Numbered from the stretch's first letter, positions 52,663-60,593 are shown. The stretch: DNA of 64,000 bases from Arachidicoccus sp. BS20 (GCF_001659705.1 NZ_CP015971.1:3165029-3229028); one strand, 5' to 3'. Numbers and translations: made by a program. The notes: generated from the letters alone by a model not told the origin.

Positions 52663-53451
52663 TTAATTTGTTGTCTGCACGTGCATATGGAATAGTGTCG
52701 CAAAATCCGTTGCGCCGTATGGCTGGTTCACATCCACTACATTATCCGGGTTTGTTGAAGAAAAGTCGGCATCATACCAAGGATAATTATGCGAAAATTT
52801 ATCCTGTATGCCATGTCTTAAATCCACTACCATATCAAAGCTTTCTCCCGCTTTTAAGACATGGAAATAGCCGTTTAATCCTATCATCTGATTAGGATAT
52901 TTAGTGCCTTTATCTCCATAGAAATAACTCAATCCGCCATGGTCTTCAAGACCGGTAAGATTTACGTATCCGTCGATTTTGTCTCCGTCGTCATTTGTCT
53001 GGGTTACCGGGGTTACACTGCCGGATGCTACCGGCACAAAGAAGAATTGGTGGATGGCAGCACCGTCTTCATCGCTGGATTCGTCGGTGTATTCATCGTT
53101 GCTTATTTGCCCGTCTTCATCACGGAAATTGATTTGGAACTGGTAATCATGGTCTGCTGAAAAGGTTAGTGTGGGCGTTTCTGCTTTAGATGTATCTGTA
53201 CCATTGATGGTATAATACTGTCCAAGCGCATCTACATAGTACGTTTGTGAAGCCCCGTCTGCAGTAAAAGCGGGAAGAGCGCTCGTAGTATCTGTTAAGT
53301 GTCCGGGTGTTACGACTAATTCCGTAGAAGAATAAAATTCCTGCGGCGCTATTTTCTGTCCTTCATCAGAAGGTGTTTTTGAGCACGAGCTGAACAGTAA
53401 GACGCCTGAAAGCATTGCTGTCGTTGAGAATAAGAGATTTTTCTTTTTCAT
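52663..53451 (-). CDS. Predicted metal-binding lipoprotein partner of the TonB receptor
   Basis: A 262-residue lipoprotein (lipobox F-S-S-C23). The body is acidic and carries spaced His: A-A-I-H-Q-F-F-F, E-D-H-G-G-L-S-Y, D-L-R-H-G-I-Q-D-K-F-S-H-N, and L-F-H-M-H-V near the C-terminus. It follows the TonB receptor gene after 54 bases and ends the operon. It could pass metal to or from the receptor at the cell surface; MbnP-like periplasmic copper proteins are one possible relative, but I cannot confirm the family. Function is inferred from context. Confidence 0.7.
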   Translation of the reverse strand: MKKKNLLFSTTAMLSGVLLFSSCSKTPSDEGQKIAPQEFYSSTELVVTPGHLTDTTSALPAFTADGASQTYYVDALGQYYTINGTDTSKAETPTLTFSADHDYQFQINFRDEDGQISNDEYTDESSDEDGAAIHQFFFVPVASGSVTPVTQTNDDGDKIDGYVNLTGLEDHGGLSYFYGDKGTKYPNQMIGLNGYFHVLKAGESFDMVVDLRHGIQDKFSHNYPWYDADFSSTNPDNVVDVNQPYGATDFATLFHMHVQTTN

Positions 53452-53505
53452 TGTTTTTGCATTTTAGATGATGAGTAATACTTGTTTTTATTATATTATT
53501 TTGAT

Positions 53506-55929
53506 TTAAAACCTGAAAACTGCGTGTAGCTGAACGTTTCTACCGATTTCATCAGTATAATATCGCCAGCTGTCCAGATAGTCGCGATACGCGATATTGA
53601 ACAGATTATCTACGGAAAGGTCAACGGTCAGAGATTTACTGCCATCGCCCAGTAAAAATTTAGTACCTGCAGATAGTCCCCACAAACCATACGTGCCGGG
53701 TGGCGGTGCATAATCGCTGTTGGGTTCATAGCGGCTTTGTCTGGTAACATACATATAATTGACCTGTATAAAATTGTCCGTAATTTTTTTTGACGAAGGG
53801 ATATTCCATTGTAGGCTATTGGTATATCTGTCAGCAGGTATATTGGGAAGATAAGCATCTTTTGTAAGATCGTAAGCCCTTACCAGCGACGCCTTTAATT
53901 CGTACTGGAATAATTTGCCACCGTTGCCAAAGCTGTACCTGCCGTCAAAATCCAGTCCTTTGAAAAAAGCATTCGTCTGTACATACCGGAAAACAGGATA
54001 ATAGCCCGTAACCGTTTTTGTAAAGGAATCGGTTGGATTTAGATAGATATAATTTTGTATATATTGTAAATAAATATTAGCGGCAAAAGAAAACCTGTCT
54101 CCTGCTTTTGTAAGGGTCGTAATCCATTTATAACCGTGCTCACTACTCAATGTGCTGTCGCCATATTCAAATTTGTTGGCTCCTTGATTCAGACCAAAGG
54201 CATATAATTCTTCCGGGTTGGGTGTGCGCCAAGCCAGTCCGATATTGGAGCGGATATTCCAGATGTTGTTTATTTTCCACAAGGCGCCTGTAATAAAAGA
54301 AAAACTGCCAAACTTCCTGTCTCCGCCATATTCATGGTAAGCTCCTCGTAGTGAAGGAATTCCATCGTAGTAAGGCACCTGTTCAGTAGGTATTACATTG
54401 CCTAAGCTGTCGTAATATTGGTATAAGAAACGCTTGGAAGCCGCGTTGAACTTCTGGTAATCGAATCTTGCTCCGGCTTCTAATTCTATCTTGTCGTTTA
54501 AGTCAAGGCGTTCGATGCCGAAAACACCGACTGAGTTGGCGCTGTAATTTGGAATAAATGGATTGGATAAAGTAATGGTGTCGTTGTAATTGCTTTGCGC
54601 ACGTAAGTTTATGCCTGTAGTAGTATGCCATTTTTCCGAAAAAGTTTTTTGCCACGTGCCTTCCAGCGTGTTGGTATGGAGTATCCAGTCATTGATGGGA
54701 AGAGTGCTTCTGTCTCCGCGACGGCGGTCAAACTCACGCCGGTGGTCGGTTTGAAGGTTGTAGTTTACTTCAAATCGGCTGCCATCATCGGTATTATAAT
54801 AAACACTGCCTTTCAACAATTGGTGTATTACGGCTTGGTACGGTGCGCTGTAATTGTAAGAAAAATTTCCTTTTGCGTATTGGCTGCCTCTTGAATGTAT
54901 CATTCTAATCAAGTCGTCGATGCTGCCAATATCCGAACCGATGAATATGCCAAGGCTTGTTTGGAAACGGCTGTAAAAAACCTGACCACCGAAATGTTTT
55001 CCCTGATAGCCTATTGTACCGGAGAAACTCTTTTGCTCGGTGCCGCTGTTTTCTAAAAAATAATTTTTTGTTTGATAGTTTCCCAACTTTGAATAGGAAC
55101 CCTGAAGTCGCCAAGCCAGTTGCGGTATGCCTTTAAAGCTGCTGTTCAGCATGGCAGAGCCTGAGCCGCCGCGACCGTTGGAAACGCCATTAATATTTAC
55201 TTCTCCATGCAACGTAGGGTCGTTGTAAGGCAATGGCGCCGGGTTAAGCAATATAACGCCGCCCAATGCTTCCGCGCCATAGCGCACGGCGTCTGCGCCT
55301 TTTACAACAGTAATGTCGCTGGCGATATTCGGGTCCACTTCCGGCGCGTGTTCTGCGCCCCATTGTTGTCCTTCCTGACGAACGCCATTGTTGATGACCA
55401 GTACGCGGTTACCATAAAGTCCATCTACTACAGGTTTGGCAATTGTGTTGCCAGTTTGCAGCATATTCACGCCGGGAATGGTCTGTAACAAATGAGCAAG
55501 GCTCTCGCCGCGCGTTTTGTCCAAATCGCTTTGAGTCAAAGTGGTAGCAGGTGCAATGGCGTTTACGCCGTTGGTAATAATGTATCCGTTAACGGTTACT
55601 TCCTGCAACTTGCCGTCATCAGGTGTGAGGAAAACGGTATCTGTTTCAACAGAATTTTTTGGATAAAAATGCGCATCGAGCTTGTCGTATCCGACGTGAG
55701 AAAAAACCGCGTGAAAATTTTTCAGAGAATTTCTTTGTATAATGATTTTCCCGCTGTCGTTTGTTGTAAACCCTTCGCCATTAATGCGCACCGTAGTTCC
55801 GGACAACAACTGACCGGCCACTTTGTCTTTGATATAAAGCGAAAGTTTGTAACTTTTATTTTGCGCTTTTGCCACAGTAAACGTAAACAAATTGATGAGA
55901 AGAATTGACAGCGTTGTTGCTCTTATCAT
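53506..55929 (-). CDS. TonB-dependent receptor, probable metal uptake (second copy)
   Basis: An 807-residue receptor with signal peptide (M-I-R-A-T-T-L-S-I-L-L-I-N-L-F, cleavage after A-K-A), a short beta-sandwich, a plug with V-L-V-I-N-N-G-V-R-Q-E-G-Q-Q-W-G-A-E-H-A-P-E-V-D, and a barrel ending V-Q-L-H-A-V-F-R-F. The plug phrase matches zinc-type receptors as I recall them and the receptor at 47537-50053. The promoter carries two TGCAAC boxes. It heads an operon with the His-rich lipoprotein gene. Confidence 0.9.
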   Translation of the reverse strand: MIRATTLSILLINLFTFTVAKAQNKSYKLSLYIKDKVAGQLLSGTTVRINGEGFTTNDSGKIIIQRNSLKNFHAVFSHVGYDKLDAHFYPKNSVETDTVFLTPDDGKLQEVTVNGYIITNGVNAIAPATTLTQSDLDKTRGESLAHLLQTIPGVNMLQTGNTIAKPVVDGLYGNRVLVINNGVRQEGQQWGAEHAPEVDPNIASDITVVKGADAVRYGAEALGGVILLNPAPLPYNDPTLHGEVNINGVSNGRGGSGSAMLNSSFKGIPQLAWRLQGSYSKLGNYQTKNYFLENSGTEQKSFSGTIGYQGKHFGGQVFYSRFQTSLGIFIGSDIGSIDDLIRMIHSRGSQYAKGNFSYNYSAPYQAVIHQLLKGSVYYNTDDGSRFEVNYNLQTDHRREFDRRRGDRSTLPINDWILHTNTLEGTWQKTFSEKWHTTTGINLRAQSNYNDTITLSNPFIPNYSANSVGVFGIERLDLNDKIELEAGARFDYQKFNAASKRFLYQYYDSLGNVIPTEQVPYYDGIPSLRGAYHEYGGDRKFGSFSFITGALWKINNIWNIRSNIGLAWRTPNPEELYAFGLNQGANKFEYGDSTLSSEHGYKWITTLTKAGDRFSFAANIYLQYIQNYIYLNPTDSFTKTVTGYYPVFRYVQTNAFFKGLDFDGRYSFGNGGKLFQYELKASLVRAYDLTKDAYLPNIPADRYTNSLQWNIPSSKKITDNFIQVNYMYVTRQSRYEPNSDYAPPPGTYGLWGLSAGTKFLLGDGSKSLTVDLSVDNLFNIAYRDYLDSWRYYTDEIGRNVQLHAVFRF

Positions 55930-55955
55930 TACGACTTGAATAATAATTTAATAAA

Positions 55956-56007
55956 TGCAATAATGTTGCATTTTGCAAATATAGATACAAATTGCAACGG
56001 TGTAACA
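55956..56007 (-). promoter_or_regulatory. Second receptor promoter with two TGCAAC boxes
   Basis: TGCAATAATGTTGCA (55956-55970) and TGCAACGGTGTAACA (55993-56007) flank the perfect -7 element TATATTTG (55983-55976, minus strand). Box spacing is 37 bases, as at the GTPase promoter. Confidence 0.68.
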
Positions 56008-56175
56008 AAAAATTCTTAAAGTTTTCTTGTAATTTTTAGGGATACATTAAATTTTTTAGAAACTTTTTGCCGTGTAGGGTTGCCCCTTTATAGAAAATTT
56101 GAAATATAAATGCGTGCGGTTCGCCACCTTTTCTCAGGCACAAAAGAGAATTCCAATTTTATTTTAGCGTTGTGG

Positions 56176-56859
56176 TTAAGCTAATTCTAATTCAAAGATG
56201 TCTTTGAAATGGCGTTTTATTTTTTCTTTTACTTCTTCCATCGGAACTGTTTTGCCTAATTCTTTCTGAATGGAAGTAACCTGCTTGTTTTGGATGCCGC
56301 AGGGAATGATGAAGTTGAAATAATCTAAATTGGTGTTCACATTGAGTGCGAAGCCGTGCATTGTAATCCATCGGCTGCATCGAATGCCCAACGCGCATAT
56401 TTTGCGTTCGTAACCTTTGCGGTCGGGTTCAATCCACACGCCGGTTTCGCCTTTGCTGCGCTCGCCTTTAATGCCGTATTCCGCAATGGTGCGAATGAAG
56501 ACTTCTTCCAGACTGCGCAAGTACCAACTCAAATCTGTCTTGAATTGTTCCAAATCAAAAATAGGATAACCAACAATTTGTCCCGGACCGTGATAGGTAA
56601 TATCGCCGCCGCGATTGCTGCGAAAATATTCGATGCCTTTTTTTGCCAATTGTTCTTCATTCAGTAACACATTTTCTTCATGTCCGCTTTTGCCTAAAGT
56701 ATAAACGTGATTGTGTTCTACAAAGAACAGTTCGTTGGTAATTTCGTCGGCTTTGCCTTCGCGTTTTAAAGCGGATTTCTGTAACAATTTTTCTTCCTGA
56801 AAATCCCACGCGGCTTTGTATGGCATTTTGCCCAAATCTTTGAAAAGTACACGATTCAT
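56176..56859 (-). CDS. lipB: Octanoyl-ACP:protein octanoyltransferase LipB
   Basis: A 227-residue enzyme that moves octanoate from ACP to lipoyl domains, the first step of lipoate attachment. G-G-D-I-T-Y-H-G-P-G-Q (84-94), catalytic Lys153 in K-I-C-A-L-G-I-R and catalytic Cys187 in I-I-P-C-G-I are visible. The -7 element ends 4 bases before the ATG, so a leaderless mRNA is likely. The Fic gene upstream ends only 15 bases away, so the lipB promoter overlaps the end of that gene. Confidence 0.95.
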   Translation of the reverse strand: MNRVLFKDLGKMPYKAAWDFQEEKLLQKSALKREGKADEITNELFFVEHNHVYTLGKSGHEENVLLNEEQLAKKGIEYFRSNRGGDITYHGPGQIVGYPIFDLEQFKTDLSWYLRSLEEVFIRTIAEYGIKGERSKGETGVWIEPDRKGYERKICALGIRCSRWITMHGFALNVNTNLDYFNFIIPCGIQNKQVTSIQKELGKTVPMEEVKEKIKRHFKDIFELELA

Positions 56860-56863
56860 AAGG

Positions 56864-56871
56864 CAAAGATA
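56864..56871 (-). promoter_or_regulatory. -7 element of lipB, 4 nt from the ATG
   Basis: Minus strand TATCTTTG, then CCTT, then ATG. Confidence 0.62.
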
Positions 56872-56874
56872 ATT

Positions 56875-57831
56875 CTATTTAAACCGATATTCTGTTAATC
56901 GTTGTTCGCCGAATTTGATGATGATATTTTGTTCCGTTGCCCATTTCAAATCGCGGCTTGCCGTAGGCGCGGAAATGTGCTTAAATGCTTGCAGATAATC
57001 TTTTCTTACGAATTTATTTTTGCCGATTTTTTCTTTGAATAATTGTATTCTGTCTTCTGCATAAAGGGTTTTGTTTTGCGATTGAAGAAGTTCGTCCAAT
57101 GCTTCCGAAATAATGTCCAACATAAATTCGATGAACGGCGTAGAATTGCCTTTGCTGTCTGCTTCGGAAAGCTTTGCATAATATGTTTTCTGGCGTTGCT
57201 TAATCAAATGCTCAACAGGCAAAAATTCAAACACAGGATATTGTTGCATTAAAATTAATGTTTGCCACAATCTGCCCATTCTGCCGTTGCCGTCAATAAA
57301 CGGATGAATAAATTCAAACTCATAATGAAACACGCAGCTTTTGATGAGCAATAGTTCTTTGCTGTTTTTCAGGTAAGCAAATAAATCTTTCATTAAGCCG
57401 CGAACCATTGTTCCGTTTGGAGCAAGGTGTTTAACCTGCGAACCTTTTACAATACCTACATTCTTCGTTCTTAATTTGCCTGCATTGTCAATCAGTCCGT
57501 TCATCAGAATTGCGTGCGCTCTTTCTAAATCTTTCAGTTGATATGGATTGAATTTTTGCAATTGAGCATAAACCTTTATGGCGTTTTTTACTTCGATAAT
57601 ATCTTTCTTTGGCGCAATCACGCGCTTGTTTTCCAATAATGCAGTAATTTGTTCTTCCGTCAAAGTATTTCCCTCAATTTCCAATGAAGATTGAATGGTT
57701 TTTATGCGGTTCTTTTTGCGCAGTTCTGTTGCGGGCTTATACAAATGGGAAATGTTGACAGCGCCTATTTTTTCCGAAACAGCGACAACAGAATGCAATA
57801 TTTTATCGGTAATGGTGTATGGCGGTTTCAT
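56875..57831 (-). CDS. Fic-domain protein with N-terminal inhibitory helix and C-terminal winged helix
   Basis: A 318-residue predicted AMP-transferase. The Fic motif is H176-P-F-I-D-G-N-G-R184 with Arg187. The inhibitory motif S49-L-E-I-E53-G-N (S-x-x-x-E-G) marks class II, self-inhibited Fic proteins. The last ~60 residues look like a winged helix (V-R-K-D-Y-L-Q-A-F-K-H-I-S-A-P-T-A-S-R-D-L). Such proteins modify targets by adding AMP and may control their own gene. A perfect palindrome covers its promoter. Located at the edge of a decayed accessory patch, so it may be acquired. Confidence 0.9.
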   Translation of the reverse strand: MKPPYTITDKILHSVVAVSEKIGAVNISHLYKPATELRKKNRIKTIQSSLEIEGNTLTEEQITALLENKRVIAPKKDIIEVKNAIKVYAQLQKFNPYQLKDLERAHAILMNGLIDNAGKLRTKNVGIVKGSQVKHLAPNGTMVRGLMKDLFAYLKNSKELLLIKSCVFHYEFEFIHPFIDGNGRMGRLWQTLILMQQYPVFEFLPVEHLIKQRQKTYYAKLSEADSKGNSTPFIEFMLDIISEALDELLQSQNKTLYAEDRIQLFKEKIGKNKFVRKDYLQAFKHISAPTASRDLKWATEQNIIIKFGEQRLTEYRFK

Positions 57832-57846
57832 TTTATGATAATATCA

Positions 57847-57865
57847 TTTGATACTATCAAAGTTA
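57847..57865 (-). promoter_or_regulatory. Fic promoter with overlapping perfect palindrome
   Basis: The -7 element TAACTTTG (57865-57858, minus strand) runs into TTTGATA-C-TATCAAA (57847-57861, plus strand), a 15-bp palindrome over the start-point region. The winged helix of the Fic protein is a candidate binder. Confidence 0.6.
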
Positions 57866-57936
57866 ATAATTTATAAAAAAAATGGAAAAATTATTTGTGT
57901 TTTCGTTGGTTATGTCTTTTGCTGTCGCTGTTCAGT

Positions 57937-58036
57937 GTTCAGGATGTTAGTGCAGCGCATCCTGAACCGTAGATATGCAGGATTTGGAAATCCTGTTTTA
58001 TCTGTCGTTCGACTTGCCCTGCGGAACAAGTCGAAC
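57937..58036. repeat. Mosaic of three small palindromes
   Basis: GTTCAGGATG/CATCCTGAAC (57937-57967), CAGGATTT-GG-AAATCCTG (57978-57995) and GTTCGACTT/AAGTCGAAC (58007-58036) follow one another. The first interrupts a short frame (57882-57950, M-E-K-L-F-V-F-S-L-V-M-S-F-A) that looks like the signal peptide of a lost lipoprotein. The third recurs at 60603-60628. Confidence 0.6.
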
Positions 58037-58057
58037 AGCGTGAGTTATGTGGTATAG

Positions 58058-58219
58058 AAAGACAAGAAGGAATTTACAAAAGATATGAAGGCAATCTATA
58101 CCGCACCCAACAAGGAGGCAGCTCTTGCAGCCCTTAGTGATTTTGAACAGAAATGGAAAAGCAAATATGCCTATGCTATAAAATCCTGGCGGGATAATTG
58201 GGACGAACTGAGTACATGA
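58058..58219 (+). pseudogene. IS256-family (Mutator-type) transposase fragment
   Basis: An open stretch of 53 codons reads K-D-K-K-E-F-T-K-D-M-K-A-I-Y-T-A-P-N-K and continues A-L-A-A-L-S-D-F-E-Q-K-W, Y-A-Y-A-I-K-S-W-R-D-N-W-D-E-L-S-T. This is the well-conserved central part of IS256-type transposases, just before the F-F-x-Y-P block, which is missing. No start, no ends and no inverted repeats remain. It marks past insertion in this patch. Confidence 0.8.
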
Positions 58220-58581
58220 CCACTAATATTTCTAGGACCTACATACAATATCAATCCTAAACCACCTGCAAAAATAGCTATAATTACAATAAATGTTAAA
58301 ATTGGATTCAATCGTTTTGAGGTATATTGTAAAAACTCATTATTCTTGAATACTAGTATATAATTTAGAATGCCAAATATTCCTACTATTAAATACATAA
58401 TATGTTCTGTGAAAATGTATGGAGTTTTGAATATCAAAAATAATAAAGCATCTAATCCATAAAATAATAAAACAAATAAAAACAAAATAAACATAAATGT
58501 TGCAAAAACTGGAATATCCGAATGAGCTTTGTCTTTTAAAAAACAATATATAGAACAGCAGAATCTTTTATATAAAATCAT
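58171..58581 (-). CDS. Small membrane protein, C-terminus replaced by IS remnant
   Basis: A 136-residue unknown protein with about three or four membrane segments (F-A-T-F-M-F-I-L-F-L-F-V-L-L-F-Y-G, I-M-Y-L-I-V-G-I-F-G-I-L-N-Y, I-L-T-F-I-V-I-I-A-I-F-A-G-G-L-G-L-I-L). Its last ~16 codons (S-S-S-Q-L-S-R-Q-D-F-I-A) are antisense to the IS256 fragment, so the original end is probably lost. Base composition is AT-richer than the core genes. It may be an immunity-type gene, but nothing proves that. Confidence 0.55.
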   Translation of the reverse strand: MILYKRFCCSIYCFLKDKAHSDIPVFATFMFILFLFVLLFYGLDALLFLIFKTPYIFTEHIMYLIVGIFGILNYILVFKNNEFLQYTSKRLNPILTFIVIIAIFAGGLGLILYVGPRNISGHVLSSSQLSRQDFIA

Positions 58582-58586
58582 ATTAT

Positions 58587-58733
58587 TTACTTTTTATTTA
58601 TATTCCATATTTGATTTTCTCCTGCTCCATAGATTATACTTGCAGCCGCTCCCCAAGGCCTCTCTTCAGATAAAATGTAAATAGAAATGATAATTCCCGT
58701 CAATAATAGTTCGCATTCTCTTGGGAAATAAAC
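58587..58733 (-). pseudogene. C-terminal remnant of an unknown membrane protein
   Basis: The minus strand reads an open frame without a start: L-L-L-T-G-I-I-I-S-I-Y-I-L-S-E-E-R-P-W-G, then A-A-A-S-I-I-Y-G-A-G-E-N-Q-I-W-N and a stop. The composition looks like real protein, not noise. It directly precedes the membrane gene at 58581 and follows the stop at 58734 in the same frame. Confidence 0.4.
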
Positions 58734-59333
58734 TTATTTGCCGTGATTGTAAATATCCAGCGCGTTGTTCAATTTATCTTTCTCTGCTTTCCTTAACGCT
58801 TTAGGATTATCATTGACCAATGGCATAATATTTTCTTTCGTAATTTTTAAAATTGGAGCGCCATTTCCTTTTTGTACAGCAGATATATAAGGAGTTCCTA
58901 ATTCAGGCACAATAGCAAATTCATTGATCCTTCCTTCGGAAACTTTGAAAAGCCAGCAGGAATCGTTAAATGAAGGAATCCCTGAAATCTTTATCCCTCC
59001 ATCTCCTATGATGTAAGCTTCTTTTGTATCAGCCGGATAAAATTCTTTTTCCCCGTCTTTGCCTTTTAATACTAAATAAGTAATCCCTTTTTTACTGTGC
59101 ATTTTTCCTTTGCCTGTAAATGTGTAATCGTTCTTTAATACGACAGTATAGTTATACTTTTTAAATGATACACCTTTACCGCCGCCAAAATAAAACGGCA
59201 TATAAGTATTTTGATAAGTAGTTACGTTGCCGTAAGGTGTATGGATTGTCGTTGGCATGGGAGCGCCGAACTGTGCCTTTACGTTAACAGATATGAAAGC
59301 AATTGAAAAAAACAGAATAACTTTTTTGAACAT
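58734..59333 (-). CDS. Secreted protein of unknown function
   Basis: About 199 residues from ATG 59333 (a start 9 bases earlier, 59342, is possible). Signal peptide M-F-K-K-V-I-L-F-F-S-I-A-F-I-S-V-N-V-K-A-Q. The mature part opens with F-G-A-P-M-P-T-T-I-H-T-P-Y-G-N-V-T and G-G-G-K-G-V-S, then a basic stretch with several short strands. I do not recognise a family. Long intergenic space upstream contains two direct repeats. Confidence 0.65.
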   Translation of the reverse strand: MFKKVILFFSIAFISVNVKAQFGAPMPTTIHTPYGNVTTYQNTYMPFYFGGGKGVSFKKYNYTVVLKNDYTFTGKGKMHSKKGITYLVLKGKDGEKEFYPADTKEAYIIGDGGIKISGIPSFNDSCWLFKVSEGRINEFAIVPELGTPYISAVQKGNGAPILKITKENIMPLVNDNPKALRKAEKDKLNNALDIYNHGK

Positions 59334-59410
59334 AATTTGCATTTTTAAAATTAAAAGTATAGTTTAATTGTAAATTAATTAGTTTATCCTGAACTTTATA
59401 AGTTCACAAA

Positions 59411-59586
59411 CATCAACATATTTGATACACTACAACAGACTTCCTTCATTAAAGGGGTTTTTATGCCTTAAAATTCAATGCCGCCGTAATTATCCTTTCC
59501 ATACAATACTGTTTTATATTTTCTTAATCAGTTACAATTCACGCCCCATAAGCATTACAGAGAATATCAACATATCTGATACATTA
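59411..59586. repeat. Direct repeat pair in the gap 59334-59608
   Basis: ATCAACATATTTGATACACTA (59412-59432) and ATCAACATATCTGATACATTA (59566-59586) are near-identical, 154 bases apart. A minus-strand GTAGGGTA (59592-59585), the word found in the two ECF-type promoters, lies next to the second copy, but TGAATTGT does not follow it. Nothing else is recognisable in this gap. Confidence 0.45.
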
Positions 59587-59608
59587 CCCTACCGATACGC
59601 TTCCTAAA

Positions 59609-59920
59609 TTAATCTATTATCTTTAGCTCTTTGCAATAAAATCTCATTGCATCTTCAGATATCATAACTTGATAGTCAATATTTTCCCACTATTTTTTAG
59701 GTATATCTTGAATTATAACTGAAGATAGTTCAGAACAAGAATAATTTTCTGAGCTTATCTCTAATCCAGACACATTCTTAAATACAATCCTTTTAAACTT
59801 ATTTTCTTCAAGCTCTAATTCAATGTATATGGACATTTCCATATTCAATTTGGTAAAGTTTTCAATTATAATTTTTGTAATTGAAAACTTTTTTCTTAAT
59901 ATTTCTATTATTTCATTCAT
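59609..59920 (-). pseudogene. Small acidic protein gene with in-frame stop
   Basis: From ATG 59920 the frame encodes 76 residues (M-N-E-I-I-E-I-L-R-K-K-F-S-I-T-K, then Y-I-E-L-E-L-E-E-N-K-F-K-R, ending V-I-I-Q-D-I-P-K-K) and meets TAG at 59690-59692. The same frame then continues W-E-N-I-D-Y-Q-V-M-I-S-E-D-A-M-R-F-Y to a TAA at 59609, with protein-like composition. So a 102-residue protein appears to have been cut by a nonsense change. Family unknown; small immunity-like proteins are similar in size. Confidence 0.55.
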
Positions 59921-59943
59921 TTTATGCTTTTTATTCCCGCCAT

Positions 59944-59963
59944 GGTTCGTGTCCTCACGAACC
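59944..59963. repeat. REP-like palindrome, downstream copy
   Basis: GGTTCGTGTCCTCACGAACC has 8-bp perfect arms around TCCT. Its exact reverse complement lies at 60574-60593, on the other side of the transposase remnant. Confidence 0.75.
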
Positions 59964-59986
59964 ACTTATAAACCTATCAAAAAATA

Positions 59987-60546
59987 TTAAAATTCATTTC
60001 TCAAATCTTTTATGAAAGAAAAATCTTTTTTACCATCTTCGTAAAACCTCGCCGTTGAATATTTGTAGTCGCAAGGATGATTAACCAATTGCCAATGTTC
60101 TGCCAAAGGATTATTATGCAAATAATCCAACTTTTGATAAGCAACTTCCTGTGTAAACAAGTGAATTGCCAACGGGTCGCGTTGCCAAAATTCATAATGC
60201 TTGTTTATCGCATTTACTTTATACAAATGTAACTTTCCGGGATTAGTTTTAAGCAACAGTTTTTTAAATTCATGAGCCGTGTATTTCAAGAAAGAGCCTT
60301 GCACGGTTTCTTTCCGTTTTTATGTTTTGCACGCCAAATAAAATGCACATGATTCGGCATAATGATAAAAGCAAAAATATCCGCAATACCTTTCTCATTC
60401 AAATAATTCAATGAACCGATAATTATTTCTTTATACAAATTATTTTCCAAAAGCCGGTACCAATTATTAATGGTCGCTGTCCAAAAGAATATATCGCCGA
60501 TTTCCATATACGATTTGCGCTTGGGTATGAATATACTTTTGTCCAT
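59987..60546 (-). pseudogene. REP-associated tyrosine transposase (Y1/HUH), frameshifted
   Basis: Two frames together give a ~186-residue Y1 transposase. Frame 1 (start 60546, M-D-K-S-I-F-I-P-K-R-K) runs to I-M-P-N-H-V-H-F-I-W, the HUH metal site, then stops at S. Frame 2 resumes V-Q-G-S-F-L-K-Y-T-A-H-E-F and includes Y-L-H-N-N-P-L-A-E-H-W with the catalytic-Tyr region and D-Y-K-Y-S-T-A-R. One missing base near 60305 in a G-A-rich run (GGAAAGAAACC) breaks the frame. Flanking 20-bp palindromes lie 23 bases after the stop and 27 bases before the start. It is probably inactive unless the shift is an assembly error. Confidence 0.8.
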
Positions 60547-60573
60547 ATTGAAGATATTTTCGTGAGTTTTGCT

Positions 60574-60593
60574 GGTTCGTGAGGACACGAACC
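60574..60593. repeat. REP-like palindrome, upstream copy
   Basis: GGTTCGTGAGGACACGAACC, exact reverse complement of 59944-59963. The pair brackets the transposase gene as in RAYT/REP systems. Confidence 0.75.
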
